Assembly (NCBI GenBank): GCA_017621875.1
Contig: JAGASE010000020.1
Coordinates: 124,001 to 188,000 of the forward strand
Source of the DNA: Clostridia bacterium
GTDB lineage: Bacteria; Bacillota; Clostridia; UBA1381
DNA: 64,000 nucleotides
Direction: 5' to 3'
This document shows, piece after piece, positions 47,967 to 56,851 of the stretch (within the stretch, counting starts at the first letter, position 1; the number at the start of each line of letters is the position of its first letter). The notes below the pieces were generated by a model. That model searched no databases, had not been told where the DNA came from, and was given only the letters and a program-made list of their open reading frames with translations. A program made the position numbers and the translations under genes.

Positions 47967-48911
47967 ATGTTAGTTAATATGAATGAAGTCTTAAGACCGG
48001 CAAAGGCAAACCGTTACGCAATAGGCTTGTTTAATGCCGTTAATTTAGAGCTTGCACGCGGAATTATCAGTGCTGCCGAAACAACGAGATCCCCTGTTAT
48101 TATGGGTACTGCCGAAGTTCTGCTTCCTTACGGTCCTTTGGAAGAGGTTTCCTATTATTTGATTCCAATGGCAAAAAAAGCGTCTGTTCCTGTTGTTGTA
48201 CATCTTGACCACGGTCTTTCTTATGACACATGTATTAAGGCACTGGAGCTTGGTTTCAGCTCTATTATGTACGATTGCTCAACAGATTCATACGAGGACA
48301 ATGTACGCAAGGTAAAGGAAATGGCAGATATTGCTCATTCATACGGTGCAACTATCGAGGGTGAGCTTGGACATGTCGGCGATAACGAAGGCTCAGCAGA
48401 GGGCAGCTCGCATCTTGATGACCCTTCAAAATATTTCACAGACCCTAAGCTTGCAAAGGACTTTGTTGATAAAACGGGCGTTGACGCCTTGGCGATTGCA
48501 GTAGGTAATGCTCATGGTGCATATAAATTGCCTCCAAAGCTTGATTTTGAAAGAATCCGCACGATTGCAAAAACCGTTGATGTTCCATTAGTGCTTCACG
48601 GCGGTTCAGGTCTTACCGATAATGATTTCAAACAGGCAATAAAGGAAGGTATCAGTAAGGTTAATATCTTTACCGATATCAACGTTGCGGCAGTAGAAGC
48701 TGAATTTAAGAAATTCTCAAGCATGGATAAGGGGCTTATTGACCTTATTCCTGCAGCTGTTGAAGCTGTTAAACAGGAAAGCATGAAGAAAATGCAGCTG
48801 TTCAGCAGTGACGGAAAGGCTGATAACAGCAAGGGTTCTATATCTGCAGAAAGTCTTGAGCTGGTTACAAAGCTCGTTGCTCAAGAGGTTGCAAAGTACC
48901 TTAATAAATAA
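47967..48911 (+). CDS. Class II fructose-bisphosphate/ketose-bisphosphate aldolase family
   Basis: A 314-residue zinc-dependent aldolase. Zinc site and active-site segments: VVHLDHGLSYDTC near residue 75, GATIEGELGHVGDNEG near 127, DALAIAVGNAHGAYK near 172, VLHGGSGL near 210 and NIFTDIN near 233. AAGGAGG precedes the ATG. Members act on fructose-, tagatose- or related bisphosphates, giving DHAP and an aldehyde. With the DeoR and diol dehydratase genes it may feed aldehydes into the 1,2-propanediol route, but plain fructose-bisphosphate activity is equally possible. Confidence 0.88.
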   Translation: MLVNMNEVLRPAKANRYAIGLFNAVNLELARGIISAAETTRSPVIMGTAEVLLPYGPLEEVSYYLIPMAKKASVPVVVHLDHGLSYDTCIKALELGFSSIMYDCSTDSYEDNVRKVKEMADIAHSYGATIEGELGHVGDNEGSAEGSSHLDDPSKYFTDPKLAKDFVDKTGVDALAIAVGNAHGAYKLPPKLDFERIRTIAKTVDVPLVLHGGSGLTDNDFKQAIKEGISKVNIFTDINVAAVEAEFKKFSSMDKGLIDLIPAAVEAVKQESMKKMQLFSSDGKADNSKGSISAESLELVTKLVAQEVAKYLNK

Positions 48912-48922
48912 TAACAATTCGT

Positions 48923-48964
48923 AAAATGAGGATAACTGCATATTTGCAAATGTCCTCATTTTTA
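48923..48964 (+). terminator. Terminator after aldolase gene
   Basis: AAAATGAGGA and TCCTCATTTT pair across a 20-base inner part that itself contains GCA-TATT-TGC, with a T run after the stem. Confidence 0.7.
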
Positions 48965-49053
48965 TATAAGGGAAATTTGCGGCAGATGCACTTTTCAAAA
49001 TCATTGAATAAAATTGGTATGGATATTTTACTAATTAGTTTTTATAAAAGGTA

Positions 49054-49083
49054 TTGACACGACAGTCGCTAAAATGATATAAT
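49054..49083 (+). promoter_or_regulatory. Promoter of trpB
   Basis: Consensus TTGACA, 18-base spacer and TATAAT, with ATG 28 bases downstream after GGAGG. No Trp leader peptide or attenuator is seen. Confidence 0.75.
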
Positions 49084-49110
49084 ACAAACAATTTTATGGA
49101 GGAATTTATT

Positions 49111-50328
49111 ATGAAGCATAATGGAATTGAATTTGATACATATTTTAAGAATTATCCTGACGAAAAAGGATTTTTCGGAAAATACGGCGGCTCTTTTATT
49201 CCGGAGGAGCTGCAAAAAGCAATGGAAGAAATTACAGAGGCTTACTACACAATTTGCAAATCAAGCAAGTTTATAAGCGAGCTTCGCAGAATTCGCAGAG
49301 AGTTTCAGGGAAGACCTACACCTATATCTTATCTTGAAAGACTTTCAAACTCACTCGGTAACGTTCAGTTGTATGTAAAACGCGAGGATTTAAACCATAC
49401 AGGTGCTCATAAGCTCAATCACTGTATGGGTGAGGCACTTTTAGCAAAGTACATGGGAAAGAAAAAGGTTATTGCCGAAACAGGTGCAGGTCAGCATGGC
49501 GTTGCACTTGCTACCGCTGCTGCATACTTCGGACTTGAATGCGACATTTATATGGGTGCTGTAGATATAAAAAAGCAGGCTCCAAATGTTGCAAGAATGA
49601 AAATACTTGGTGCAAATGTTATTGAAGTAACAGAAGGTCTTGCAACACTAAAGGAAGCTGTTGATGCTGCGTTTATGGCATATTCAAGGGATTATAAGGA
49701 TTGTATTTACTGCATCGGCTCGGTAGTCGGTCCGCATCCGTTCCCGATGATGGTCCGTGATTTCCAGAGTGTAGTCGGTATCGAGGCAAGAGAGCAGTTT
49801 ACCGAAATGACAGGCGAGCTGCCAGATGCAGTTGTAGCTTGCGTAGGCGGAGGCTCTAATGCAATGGGAATGTTCTCAGGATTTTTAAATGACCCGGTTG
49901 ATATTTACGGTGTTGAGCCTTTAGGACGAGGCACTGCACTTGGAGACCATGCAGCAAGTCTTCAATATGGAACGGAAGGCGTTATGCACGGCTTTAACAG
50001 TATTATGCTAAAGGACGAAAACGGTGAGCCGGCTCCTGTTTATTCTGTTGCAAGCGGACTTGATTACCCGTCATCAGGTCCTGAGCATGCATTTTTGCAC
50101 GATCTGGGCAGAGTAAAATATGATGTGGTAACAGACGATGAAACTATTGATGCATTTTTCACTCTTTCCAGATTGGAGGGTATTATTCCTGCAATCGAAA
50201 GCTCTCATGCTGTAGCTTACGCCATGAAGCTTGCAAAGGAAATGGGCAAGGGATCAATCCTCATCAATCTCTCCGGCAGAGGTGACAAGGACATGGATTA
50301 CATCATAGAAAAATATGGCATAAGATAA
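49111..50328 (+). CDS. trpB: Tryptophan synthase beta chain
   Basis: A 405-residue PLP enzyme that joins indole and serine into tryptophan. The PLP lysine is Lys101 in HTGAHKLNH, and [10 protein letters not shown] near residue 250 binds the cofactor phosphate. [15 protein letters not shown] and [15 protein letters not shown] are family segments. The ATG at 49111 has GGAGG. No trpA or other trp genes are beside it, so it is a solitary gene on its own promoter, able to salvage free indole or partner with TrpA from elsewhere. Confidence 0.95.
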   Translation: MKHNGIEFDTYFKNYPDEKGFFGKYGGSFIPEELQKAMEEITEAYYTICKSSKFISELRRIRREFQGRPTPISYLERLSNSLGNVQLYVKREDLNHTGAHKLNHCMGEALLAKYMGKKKVIAETGAGQHGVALATAAAYFGLECDIYMGAVDIKKQAPNVARMKILGANVIEVTEGLATLKEAVDAAFMAYSRDYKDCIYCIGSVVGPHPFPMMVRDFQSVVGIEAREQFTEMTGELPDAVVACVGGGSNAMGMFSGFLNDPVDIYGVEPLGRGTALGDHAASLQYGTEGVMHGFNSIMLKDENGEPAPVYSVASGLDYPSSGPEHAFLHDLGRVKYDVVTDDETIDAFFTLSRLEGIIPAIESSHAVAYAMKLAKEMGKGSILINLSGRGDKDMDYIIEKYGIR

Positions 50329-50345
50329 TTATTTTCATGCAAACG

Positions 50346-50370
50346 GCGTCGCTTTCCTGCGACGCTTTTT
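50346..50370 (+). terminator. Terminator after trpB
   Basis: GCGTCGC and GCGACGC form a 7-bp GC-rich stem with loop TTTCCT, followed by five T. Confidence 0.85.
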
Positions 50371-50444
50371 AAGTTATCTGTTAACAAGCTTTTGCTTTTA
50401 GTGTATTAAAACGTAAAATTTTAAAATATTAAGCTGTGATTATC

Positions 50445-50473
50445 TTGAACTTTCTGTAAATATGTGGTACAAT
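50445..50473 (+). promoter_or_regulatory. Promoter of HAD phosphatase gene
   Basis: TTGAAC, 17 bases, TACAAT. The 70-base leader has GAGCTG and CAGCTC arms far apart, a weak hairpin. Confidence 0.55.
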
Positions 50474-50542
50474 ATATCGGACGAGCTGTTGACAGTTAGC
50501 ATGTATTGTATCATTGCAGCTCTTTGTATATAGGAGGAATTT

Positions 50543-51175
50543 ATGAATTATATTTTTGACTTTGACGGAACTTTGGTAGATTCAATGCCCATATGGTCAC
50601 AGCAATTTATTTCTGTTCTTGAACAAAACGGTATAAAATGCCCGGATGATTTTGTAAAAATCATAACTCCGCTTGGCAATTACGGCACTGCCGAATATTG
50701 CACTACACTTGGTGTTAATATGACGGCCGAGGAGATTCTTGAGATAACCGATGCTAACCTCTACGAGGAGTACGCATATAATATCCCTGCAAAGGAATAT
50801 GTAAAGGAAGCTTTGATAGCACTAAAGGAAAAAGGTCATAGCCTTAATGTACTTACCGCATGTCCGCATATAAGACTGGACGTTACATTAAAGCGATTGG
50901 GGCTTTACGAGCTTTTTGATAACGTATGGTCCTGCGATGATTTTGATTTTACAAAATCACAGCCGCAGATTTATACTCAGACAGCTGAGCGTTTAGGCGT
51001 CAGTGTAAAGGAATGTATCTTTTTGGACGACAACTTCAATGCACTTGCAGCAGCAAAAGAATCAGGTATGACAGTATTTGGTGTATATGATGACACCTCA
51101 GCGGATTACAAAGACCAGATAGCTGCAATTTCGGATAAATATATATACGATTTCCGAGGACTTTTAGAGAATTAA
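50543..51175 (+). CDS. HAD-family phosphatase (phosphoglycolate-phosphatase-like)
   Basis: A 210-residue HAD hydrolase, type C1 cap. Motif I is FDFDGTLVDS at residues 4-13, motif II TACPH near 110, and motif III IFLDDNFNAL near 157. GGAGG precedes ATG. Such proteins remove phosphate from small metabolites; the substrate cannot be named. It is followed by azlCD with eight bases between stop and the first possible start, so readthrough is likely. Confidence 0.85.
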   Translation: MNYIFDFDGTLVDSMPIWSQQFISVLEQNGIKCPDDFVKIITPLGNYGTAEYCTTLGVNMTAEEILEITDANLYEEYAYNIPAKEYVKEALIALKEKGHSLNVLTACPHIRLDVTLKRLGLYELFDNVWSCDDFDFTKSQPQIYTQTAERLGVSVKECIFLDDNFNALAAAKESGMTVFGVYDDTSADYKDQIAAISDKYIYDFRGLLEN

Positions 51176-51224
51176 AATAAAAGTGGATAAAGCTTCTTTA
51201 TTCACTTTTTTAGCGGGAGAAATT

Positions 51225-51941
51225 ATGAAAGAGAATAACAATTTTTTTAAAGGGATATCCGATGGAATACCGATTTGCTTAGGATATATGTCGGTTGCTT
51301 TTGCATTTGGTATTTTTTCCGTAGACAGCGGACTTTCATGGATTCATGCACTTTTAATATCAATGACGAATGTGACCTCTGCAGGACAGCTTGCGGCTGT
51401 GCCGATTATTGTATCGGGAGGAACGCTCATTGAACTTGCCGTATCACAGCTGGTGATAAATTTGCGGTATGCACTGATGTCGGTATCATTATCACAGAAG
51501 CTTGGGAAAAGTGTGGGACTTTTAGACAGATTCATTATTTCCTTTGTGAATACCGATGAGGTGTTTGCAGTCGCTACATCACAGGAGGGAGCTATAGGAA
51601 AAAAATATCTGTACGGACTTATATTAACTCCGTATTTAGGCTGGAGTGTGGGAACATTAATAGGAGCTGTGGCAGGAAATATTCTGCCATCTTTGGTAGT
51701 TTCGGCTTTGGGGATAGCCATTTACGGAATGTTTGTTGCAATAGTTGTTCCCGTAGTGAAGACGCATAGACCGACGGCGTTTTGCGTTCTTACAGCTATT
51801 GTTTTTAGCTGTGCGTTTGAATATATTCCTTTATTAAAAGAGGTTCCGGGCGGATTTTCTATAATAATATGTGCTGCTGCAGCAAGTGCAATTTTTGCGG
51901 TAATAGCACCTGTAGACTCGGAGGTGGACAGCAATGAATGA
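51225..51941 (+). CDS. azlC: AzlC-family branched-chain amino acid exporter subunit
   Basis: A membrane protein of about 238 residues. The typical start GISDGIPICLGYMSVAFAFG and the segment SMTNVTSAGQLAAVPI near residue 50 identify AzlC. I choose ATG 51225 after GGGAGA; a GTG at 51183 would add 14 atypical residues. It works with the small AzlD protein encoded next, with an 8-base overlap. Confidence 0.9.
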   Translation: MKENNNFFKGISDGIPICLGYMSVAFAFGIFSVDSGLSWIHALLISMTNVTSAGQLAAVPIIVSGGTLIELAVSQLVINLRYALMSVSLSQKLGKSVGLLDRFIISFVNTDEVFAVATSQEGAIGKKYLYGLILTPYLGWSVGTLIGAVAGNILPSLVVSALGIAIYGMFVAIVVPVVKTHRPTAFCVLTAIVFSCAFEYIPLLKEVPGGFSIIICAAAASAIFAVIAPVDSEVDSNE

Positions 51942-52251
51942 AAATAACTTCTGGATTTATCTTCTGGTTATGGCCGGTATAACTTATATGATACGAATGA
52001 TACCGCTTGTTTTGATTAAGAGGAAAATAAAAAATAAATTTATTCTTTCTTTTTTGTATTACATACCATATACAGTTTTGTCTGTTATGACGATTCCGGC
52101 AATTTTCTGTTCAACATCAAGTACTCTGTCAGCATTTGCCGGATTTTTGGCAGCAGTGATACTTGCATATTTCGGAAAAAGCCTTCTAAAAGTTGCGGCA
52201 AGCTCCTGTGCTGTCGTATTTGCTGTTGAATTTTTGATAAGTATTTTGTGA
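51934..52251 (+). CDS. azlD: AzlD-family small transporter subunit
   Basis: A 105-residue protein with three to four hydrophobic helices. AGITYMIRMIPLVLIKRK near residue 9 is the usual AzlD opening. It overlaps azlC, so both are made together. The pair exports branched-chain or related amino acids in characterised relatives. Confidence 0.9.
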   Translation: MNENNFWIYLLVMAGITYMIRMIPLVLIKRKIKNKFILSFLYYIPYTVLSVMTIPAIFCSTSSTLSAFAGFLAAVILAYFGKSLLKVAASSCAVVFAVEFLISIL

Positions 52252-52281
52252 TAAATTTGTATTTCCGAGGAAATAGATAAT

Positions 52282-52764
52282 ATGATAAAGCATCCTTTTC
52301 CGCCGCTTTTTGACGGTAATTCAAAAATTTTAATACTCGGCAGCTTTCCTTCGGTGAAGTCTCGAGAACAAAAGTTTTTTTACGGGCATCCTCAAAATCG
52401 TTTTTGGCGTGTTATTTCGCAGGTTACGGGAAGCAAAATGCCAAGCACTATTGAAGAAAAACGCGGGCTCCTGCTTTCAAACGGAATTGCTCTTTGGGAT
52501 GTTATAGCTTCCTGCGAGATAACAGGAAGTGCGGATAGTACGATAAAGAACGTGGTCACCAACGATTTATCGGAAATTTTTAAAAAAGCCGATATAAAAC
52601 AGATTTTTGTGAACGGAAAAACCGCGGAGAAATATTTTAACAAGTATACAAAGAATGTAATAAACAAAACCGCAATTTGTCTTCCTTCAACCTCGCCTGC
52701 AAATGCGGCATGGTCTGTTGAAAGACTTACACAGGCTTGGGGTGTGATTACAGAGTATTTATAA
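52282..52764 (+). CDS. DNA-deoxyinosine (hypoxanthine) glycosylase, UDG superfamily
   Basis: A 160-residue cytosolic base-excision enzyme. The N-terminus HPFPPLFDGNSKILILGSFP is typical, followed by FFYGHPQNRFWRVI near residue 33 and a late LPSTSPANAAWS that matches the superfamily's second motif. Relatives remove hypoxanthine from DNA. Its 3' end overlaps the convergent pnuC by six bases. Confidence 0.85.
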   Translation: MIKHPFPPLFDGNSKILILGSFPSVKSREQKFFYGHPQNRFWRVISQVTGSKMPSTIEEKRGLLLSNGIALWDVIASCEITGSADSTIKNVVTNDLSEIFKKADIKQIFVNGKTAEKYFNKYTKNVINKTAICLPSTSPANAAWSVERLTQAWGVITEYL

Positions 52765-53466
52765 TACTTCGTCAAATATTTTCATGCTTTGCTTTTTTTC
52801 GCGGCGTTTCCAGCTTACAAAACCGTAAAGGTCATTAACCAAAAACATTAAGAAGCAAACAATCATAGGGGAATAGGAAGGATTTTTAAGCGATGCGGAA
52901 ATCCATAGTATAATGAGCACAATATCATTTGCGGCATATGCAACAGCGTAATAGGAATTTCTATACATCATCAGGTATGATGCAAGAAAACTGGTAGTTA
53001 TCGAGATTGTACTGACCAAAAGATTTGCTGTTCCAAGCATTTTTAATATGAAATAGAACATGACTGTTACAGATATAGCCAAAATCATCATTAAAAGAAG
53101 TTCACGCCTTGAAAGACGGTGAATTTTTACTTCATTTCTGCCTTTTTCAAATGGGTTACGAAGCCATGTTATAATTGATATGACTGCAATCGGCATTGTC
53201 ATTCCCAGGTATGTTATCATTTCGCCAAAGTAGCGGAATTTATAGGAATTTATGGCATACAGGATACTGAAAATTACACCGAGGATTTGTCCCCAAACAT
53301 CACCTCTTGCAACAAAAATCAGCGAAGTGACGCCGATTACCGTAGCAGCAAAAGTAACAGGCTCAAGAGAAGATGTTAAAAGATTTGAGAGCGTTACAAT
53401 TATGAGAGATATACTCCAAAGCAGCCATTCGTGTTTTGTCAGCCCTGAAAAGGGATTTTTTAGCAT
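52759..53466 (-). CDS. pnuC: PnuC-family nicotinamide riboside/vitamin transporter
   Basis: A 235-residue inner-membrane carrier with about seven helices. Typical PnuC stretches: ARGDVWGQILGVIFSILYAI near residue 55, ITWLRNPF near 99 and NDIVLIILWI near 180. ATG 53466 has AGGAGG; a longer frame lacks it. It stands alone on the minus strand behind a structured leader. Cargo is probably nicotinamide riboside, though the family includes other vitamin carriers. Confidence 0.88.
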   Translation of the reverse strand: MLKNPFSGLTKHEWLLWSISLIIVTLSNLLTSSLEPVTFAATVIGVTSLIFVARGDVWGQILGVIFSILYAINSYKFRYFGEMITYLGMTMPIAVISIITWLRNPFEKGRNEVKIHRLSRRELLLMMILAISVTVMFYFILKMLGTANLLVSTISITTSFLASYLMMYRNSYYAVAYAANDIVLIILWISASLKNPSYSPMIVCFLMFLVNDLYGFVSWKRREKKQSMKIFDEVL

Positions 53467-53489
53467 AATAATACCTCCTGTCAAAAAAT

Positions 53490-53565
53490 AAACACCCGAC
53501 GGCATATCTTCTAAGACCTAACGATATGCTGCGAGTGTATACTCACACTACCCGGTGGCAGTTGA
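53490..53565 (-). ncRNA. Structured 5' leader of pnuC, candidate riboswitch of unknown class
   Basis: On the minus strand the leader has three pairing elements: an outer CACC/GGTG, AGTGT-GAGTAT-ACACT, and GCATATC with GATATGC around a 14-base loop. A U run (TTTATTTTTT) follows and then AGGAGG. The layout is that of a switch acting on termination or the ribosome site. I do not see TPP, NAD-I, THF or ykkC core motifs by eye. Confidence 0.45.
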
Positions 53566-53579
53566 TTTTTATTTTCTAC

Positions 53580-53608
53580 AGTATAGCATAAACTTCAATA
53601 AAATGCAA
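53580..53608 (-). promoter_or_regulatory. Promoter of pnuC
   Basis: On the minus strand TTGCAT, 17 bases and TATACT with an upstream TG. It gives a leader of about 105 bases. Confidence 0.65.
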
Positions 53609-53740
53609 GTAATTTTATCAAATATCTTGAAAAATATATTGCTTTGTGGTAGTATAACAAGCGTGGATAAAATGAAAAAAACAGGTCATTATGCCTTTTA
53701 AATTAGATTTATATGCCGAAAGATTGGAAAATAAATCTGT

Positions 53741-53769
53741 TTGAAATATTTTTACAAAGGTGGTATAAT
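53741..53769 (+). promoter_or_regulatory. Promoter of patatin-like gene
   Basis: TTGAAA, 17-base spacer and TATAAT, with GAGGAGG and GTG start 32-45 bases downstream. The gap from the pnuC start to here (about 300 bases) holds no further gene. Confidence 0.65.
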
Positions 53770-53813
53770 TAAATCATATTGGACTTAGATACATAAATTT
53801 GAGGAGGAATAAC

Positions 53814-54662
53814 GTGAAAACAGGACTTATCATGGAAGGCGGAGCACTGCGTGGACTGTTCACATCGGGAATTACAGATATAATGATGGAGAACGGAATA
53901 GAATTTGACGGTGCGATAGGTGTTTCCGCAGGTGCTGCGTTTGGCTGCAATTATAAATCAAGGCAGATAGGACGTGCAGCGAGATATAATATTAAATACT
54001 GCCGCGACAAGCGTTACTTTGGCATGCGTTCACTTTTGTTTACTGGAAATTTATTCGGCGTAGACTTTTGTTATCATGAGATTCCGGAAAAACTGGATAT
54101 TTTTGATAGCGAGGCGTTTAATAATAATCCCATGGAATTTTACGTTGTATGCACCGATATTGAAACGGGAAAACCTGTTTATAAAAAATGTGATAAAGTA
54201 GATGAAAATTTCCTTGACTGGATAAGAGCTTCGGCTTCGCTGCCGCTTGTTTCACAGATTGTTGAGGTTGATGGATATAAGCTTTTGGACGGAGGGATTT
54301 CCGATTCTATTCCTCTTAAATACTTTGAAAGCATAGGCTATACAAAAAATATCGTTATTCTCACACAGCCTAAAGGGTATGTAAAGGAAAAAAATAACAT
54401 GATGCCGATAATACGCAGAGTTCTTAAAGGATATCCGTTAATGATAAAGGCGATAGAGAACAGGCATAATATGTATAACGACACCTTGCGGTATATTGAA
54501 GAAAAAGAGGCTGCAGGGGAGATTCTCGTACTTCGTCCTGAGGAGGCTTTGCCCATAAAACGAACCTCGCGTGATTTGGAAAAAATAAAGCAGGTTTATG
54601 AAATCGGCAGACAGACAGGCATGAAAAATATTGATATAATAAAGGATTTTCTTGCAGACTGA
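53814..54662 (+). CDS. Patatin-like phospholipase family protein
   Basis: About 282 residues. The oxyanion loop EGGALRGLF is near residue 9, the nucleophile serine is in GVSAGA near 38, and the catalytic Asp is in DGGISDSIP near 160, so the Ser-Asp dyad is complete. The GTG at 53814 follows GAGGAGG; a TTG at 53799 would lie before that box. Cytosolic, probable lipid acyl hydrolase. Followed after 41 bases by a transporter gene. Confidence 0.9.
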   Translation: MKTGLIMEGGALRGLFTSGITDIMMENGIEFDGAIGVSAGAAFGCNYKSRQIGRAARYNIKYCRDKRYFGMRSLLFTGNLFGVDFCYHEIPEKLDIFDSEAFNNNPMEFYVVCTDIETGKPVYKKCDKVDENFLDWIRASASLPLVSQIVEVDGYKLLDGGISDSIPLKYFESIGYTKNIVILTQPKGYVKEKNNMMPIIRRVLKGYPLMIKAIENRHNMYNDTLRYIEEKEAAGEILVLRPEEALPIKRTSRDLEKIKQVYEIGRQTGMKNIDIIKDFLAD

Positions 54663-54703
54663 GAAAAACTAAATAATACTTATGATAAATGGGAGAATTG
54701 ATT

Positions 54704-55804
54704 GTGAGCATCAGAGCTTTTTTTAAGAAAAACACTGTAATGACCGTTGCACTGCTTGCCGCGGTCGTTACAAGTATAATTGTACCGATTGACAGAGAGT
54801 ACGCAGGTTACTTTGATTTCAAAACGTTAACCTGCTTGTTTTGTGTTTTGGCGGTTGTGTGTGCATTGAAAAATATTAATTTTTTCTATATGCTTGCCAG
54901 AAAAATCGTACAATGCTTTAAAACGACAAGAATGAGTATACTTGCACTTGTATACATAACCTTTATCGGCTCAATGCTTATTGCAAACGATATGGCTCTT
55001 TTGACATTTCTGCCGCTGGGGTATTTTGTGCTTACCAGTACGCACAAGGAAAAGCATATGGCATTTACGTTTATAATGCAGAATATTGCGGCAAATCTCG
55101 GAGGCATGCTGACGCCGTTCGGCAATCCGCAGAATTTATATTTGTATACAAAATACGAAATTCCTGCTGCGGAATTTGTCTCAATAATGGCTCCGCCTTT
55201 TTTAGTGTCTATTCTTATTATAACCGTTTGCTGCCTTTGCGTGAAATCTGAGCCACTTGAAATTTCCAATGAGAAGATTGAGTTAACTCCGTGGCGTACA
55301 GCAGTGTATTTGTTGCTTTTTGCATTTTCTATTGCAATAGTATTCAGAGGTATTCCGTATCTTTTAGGCTTGATAGTGATTCCACTGTCCCTTTGGTTTC
55401 TTGACAGAAAAGCACTTAAAATGGTAGATTATCCGCTACTCTTAACATTTGTGTTTTTCTTTATTTTTGCAGGTAATATGTCGCGTATTTCAATGGTTCG
55501 TGAATTTTTTTCTGCTCTGCTTGATAAAAGCACATTGATTTTCAGCGTACTGTCCTGCCAGGTTATAAGTAACGTACCCTCGGCAATCCTTTTGTCGCAG
55601 TTTACCGAAAATTACCGGGAGCTGTTGCTTGGCGTAAATATAGGCGGTGCCGGAACATTAATAGCTTCATTGGCAAGCCTTATCACCTTCAGGGAGTATG
55701 TGAGGCATAACCCCGGAAGAACAAAACAATATATCGGTTTGTTTACGTCGTATAATTTTGCGTTTGTAGGTGTTTTGACATTATTTATGATGATTTATAT
55801 CTGA
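54704..55804 (+). CDS. Anion/citrate transporter family membrane protein (ArsB/CitMHS superfamily)
   Basis: About 366 residues, ten or so hydrophobic helices. Signature-like parts: IANDMALLTFLPLGYFVL near residue 90 and NLGGMLTPFGNPQNLYLY near 130, the paired hairpin regions of the ion-transporter superfamily, then VISNVPSAILLSQF near 285. GTG 54704 is chosen because GGGAGA lies nine bases before it. Cargo is unknown. Confidence 0.8.
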   Translation: MSIRAFFKKNTVMTVALLAAVVTSIIVPIDREYAGYFDFKTLTCLFCVLAVVCALKNINFFYMLARKIVQCFKTTRMSILALVYITFIGSMLIANDMALLTFLPLGYFVLTSTHKEKHMAFTFIMQNIAANLGGMLTPFGNPQNLYLYTKYEIPAAEFVSIMAPPFLVSILIITVCCLCVKSEPLEISNEKIELTPWRTAVYLLLFAFSIAIVFRGIPYLLGLIVIPLSLWFLDRKALKMVDYPLLLTFVFFFIFAGNMSRISMVREFFSALLDKSTLIFSVLSCQVISNVPSAILLSQFTENYRELLLGVNIGGAGTLIASLASLITFREYVRHNPGRTKQYIGLFTSYNFAFVGVLTLFMMIYI

Positions 55805-55809
55805 TACAA

Positions 55810-55836
55810 AAAACGGAGCGTATCTGCTCCGTTTTT
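55810..55836. terminator. Bidirectional terminator
   Basis: AAAACGGAGC and GCTCCGTTTT form a stem with a 6-base loop and T runs on both strands. It separates the convergent transporter and AraC genes. Confidence 0.88.
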
Positions 55837-55858
55837 GTTTAAAATCGAATTTTTATTT

Positions 55859-56737
55859 TCACTCTGAATTTCTTTTACCTAATGTACGTTCTTCGGGTAC
55901 AGCCTCTGTCAATGCCTTTTTATATTTTGCAGGTGTAGTATTATATGTAGCTTCAAAAACCTTGTAAAACCACGAAAGATTGGAAAATCCACATTCAAAG
56001 CATATGTCGGTTATAGAAAGGTTACTTGTTCTCATAAGATTGGCTGCGTAATTCATTCTCAGATTTGTTATAAATTCAAAGGGAGTAATATTATAATATT
56101 TTTTCATGCAGCGTGCGATATGCTCGCGGCTTTTGCCTGAAAGCTCTACCAGCCTGTCTCCGCCTAATACAAAGTTTGCTGGGCTTTTCATTTTTTCGTA
56201 TGCAATTTCAAGCCACAAAGGAATATCACAATGCTCCGGAGAGTAGTTATGAAAATACTTTGTAAAAACATTAAAAAGTAAAGTCCGCATTCTGCTGTTT
56301 GCCTCAAGTGGATTTTCAAATGAATTAAGCTCCAGTATTGAGTATAAAAGCTTTTCCTGCTCGTTTGGAAGAAGCATTGCAGCGGGCGGCATTTTTGATT
56401 CAAAAAGCACCTCAGAAGGAAAGCCGTTGCCCAAATACGCAAAAAGCTCGGTTAATGCATCTTTTTTAAAGGAAAAATTTATAAACTCAAAAGGCTCGCT
56501 GCCGGTTGCAGAATAATAATGATGGTCAAAATCACGTATGAACAGAAGACTTCCGGCTTCAATCGTCTGCAGGGTATCATTTACTATATGCAGCAGAGTT
56601 CCTTTGGTAGTAAGAAATATCTCATAAAATTTATGCTTGTGAGGGACAAAGCCCTCAATATCACTGCGAATATATCTCACATGAAATTCATTGCTATTTG
56701 AAAATTCGCTTTGTATACTTAGTGTATCGTATCCCAT
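55859..56737 (-). CDS. AraC-family transcriptional regulator
   Basis: About 292 residues. N-terminal cupin (VPHKHKFYEIFLTTKG near residue 30, a sugar-binding pattern) and C-terminal two-HTH domain (LSGKSREHIARCMKKY, TPFEFITNLRMNYAANLMRT and ITDICFECGFSNLSWFYKVF). ATG 56737 lies nine bases after AAAGG. It is divergent from the GH38 gene at 56852 and so probably its activator. The form (RhaR/RhaS-like with cupin) suggests a mono- or disaccharide inducer. Confidence 0.9.
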   Translation of the reverse strand: MGYDTLSIQSEFSNSNEFHVRYIRSDIEGFVPHKHKFYEIFLTTKGTLLHIVNDTLQTIEAGSLLFIRDFDHHYYSATGSEPFEFINFSFKKDALTELFAYLGNGFPSEVLFESKMPPAAMLLPNEQEKLLYSILELNSFENPLEANSRMRTLLFNVFTKYFHNYSPEHCDIPLWLEIAYEKMKSPANFVLGGDRLVELSGKSREHIARCMKKYYNITPFEFITNLRMNYAANLMRTSNLSITDICFECGFSNLSWFYKVFEATYNTTPAKYKKALTEAVPEERTLGKRNSE

Positions 56738-56851
56738 TCTCATCAACCTTTCAATATCACAATAACATAAAAAAAATATCGTGTCAATGGTAGATGGGAA
56801 AAATTTTTTTTGATATACTCTATATGTCAAAAATTAAAAGGAGAAAGTACT
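56738..56851. promoter_or_regulatory. Divergent intergenic region, GH38 promoter
   Basis: TATACT at 56813-56818 is a probable -10 for the plus-strand GH38 gene, with no good -35, as for activator-dependent promoters. AAAAGGAG precedes the GH38 ATG. No clear operator repeat is visible. Confidence 0.45.
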
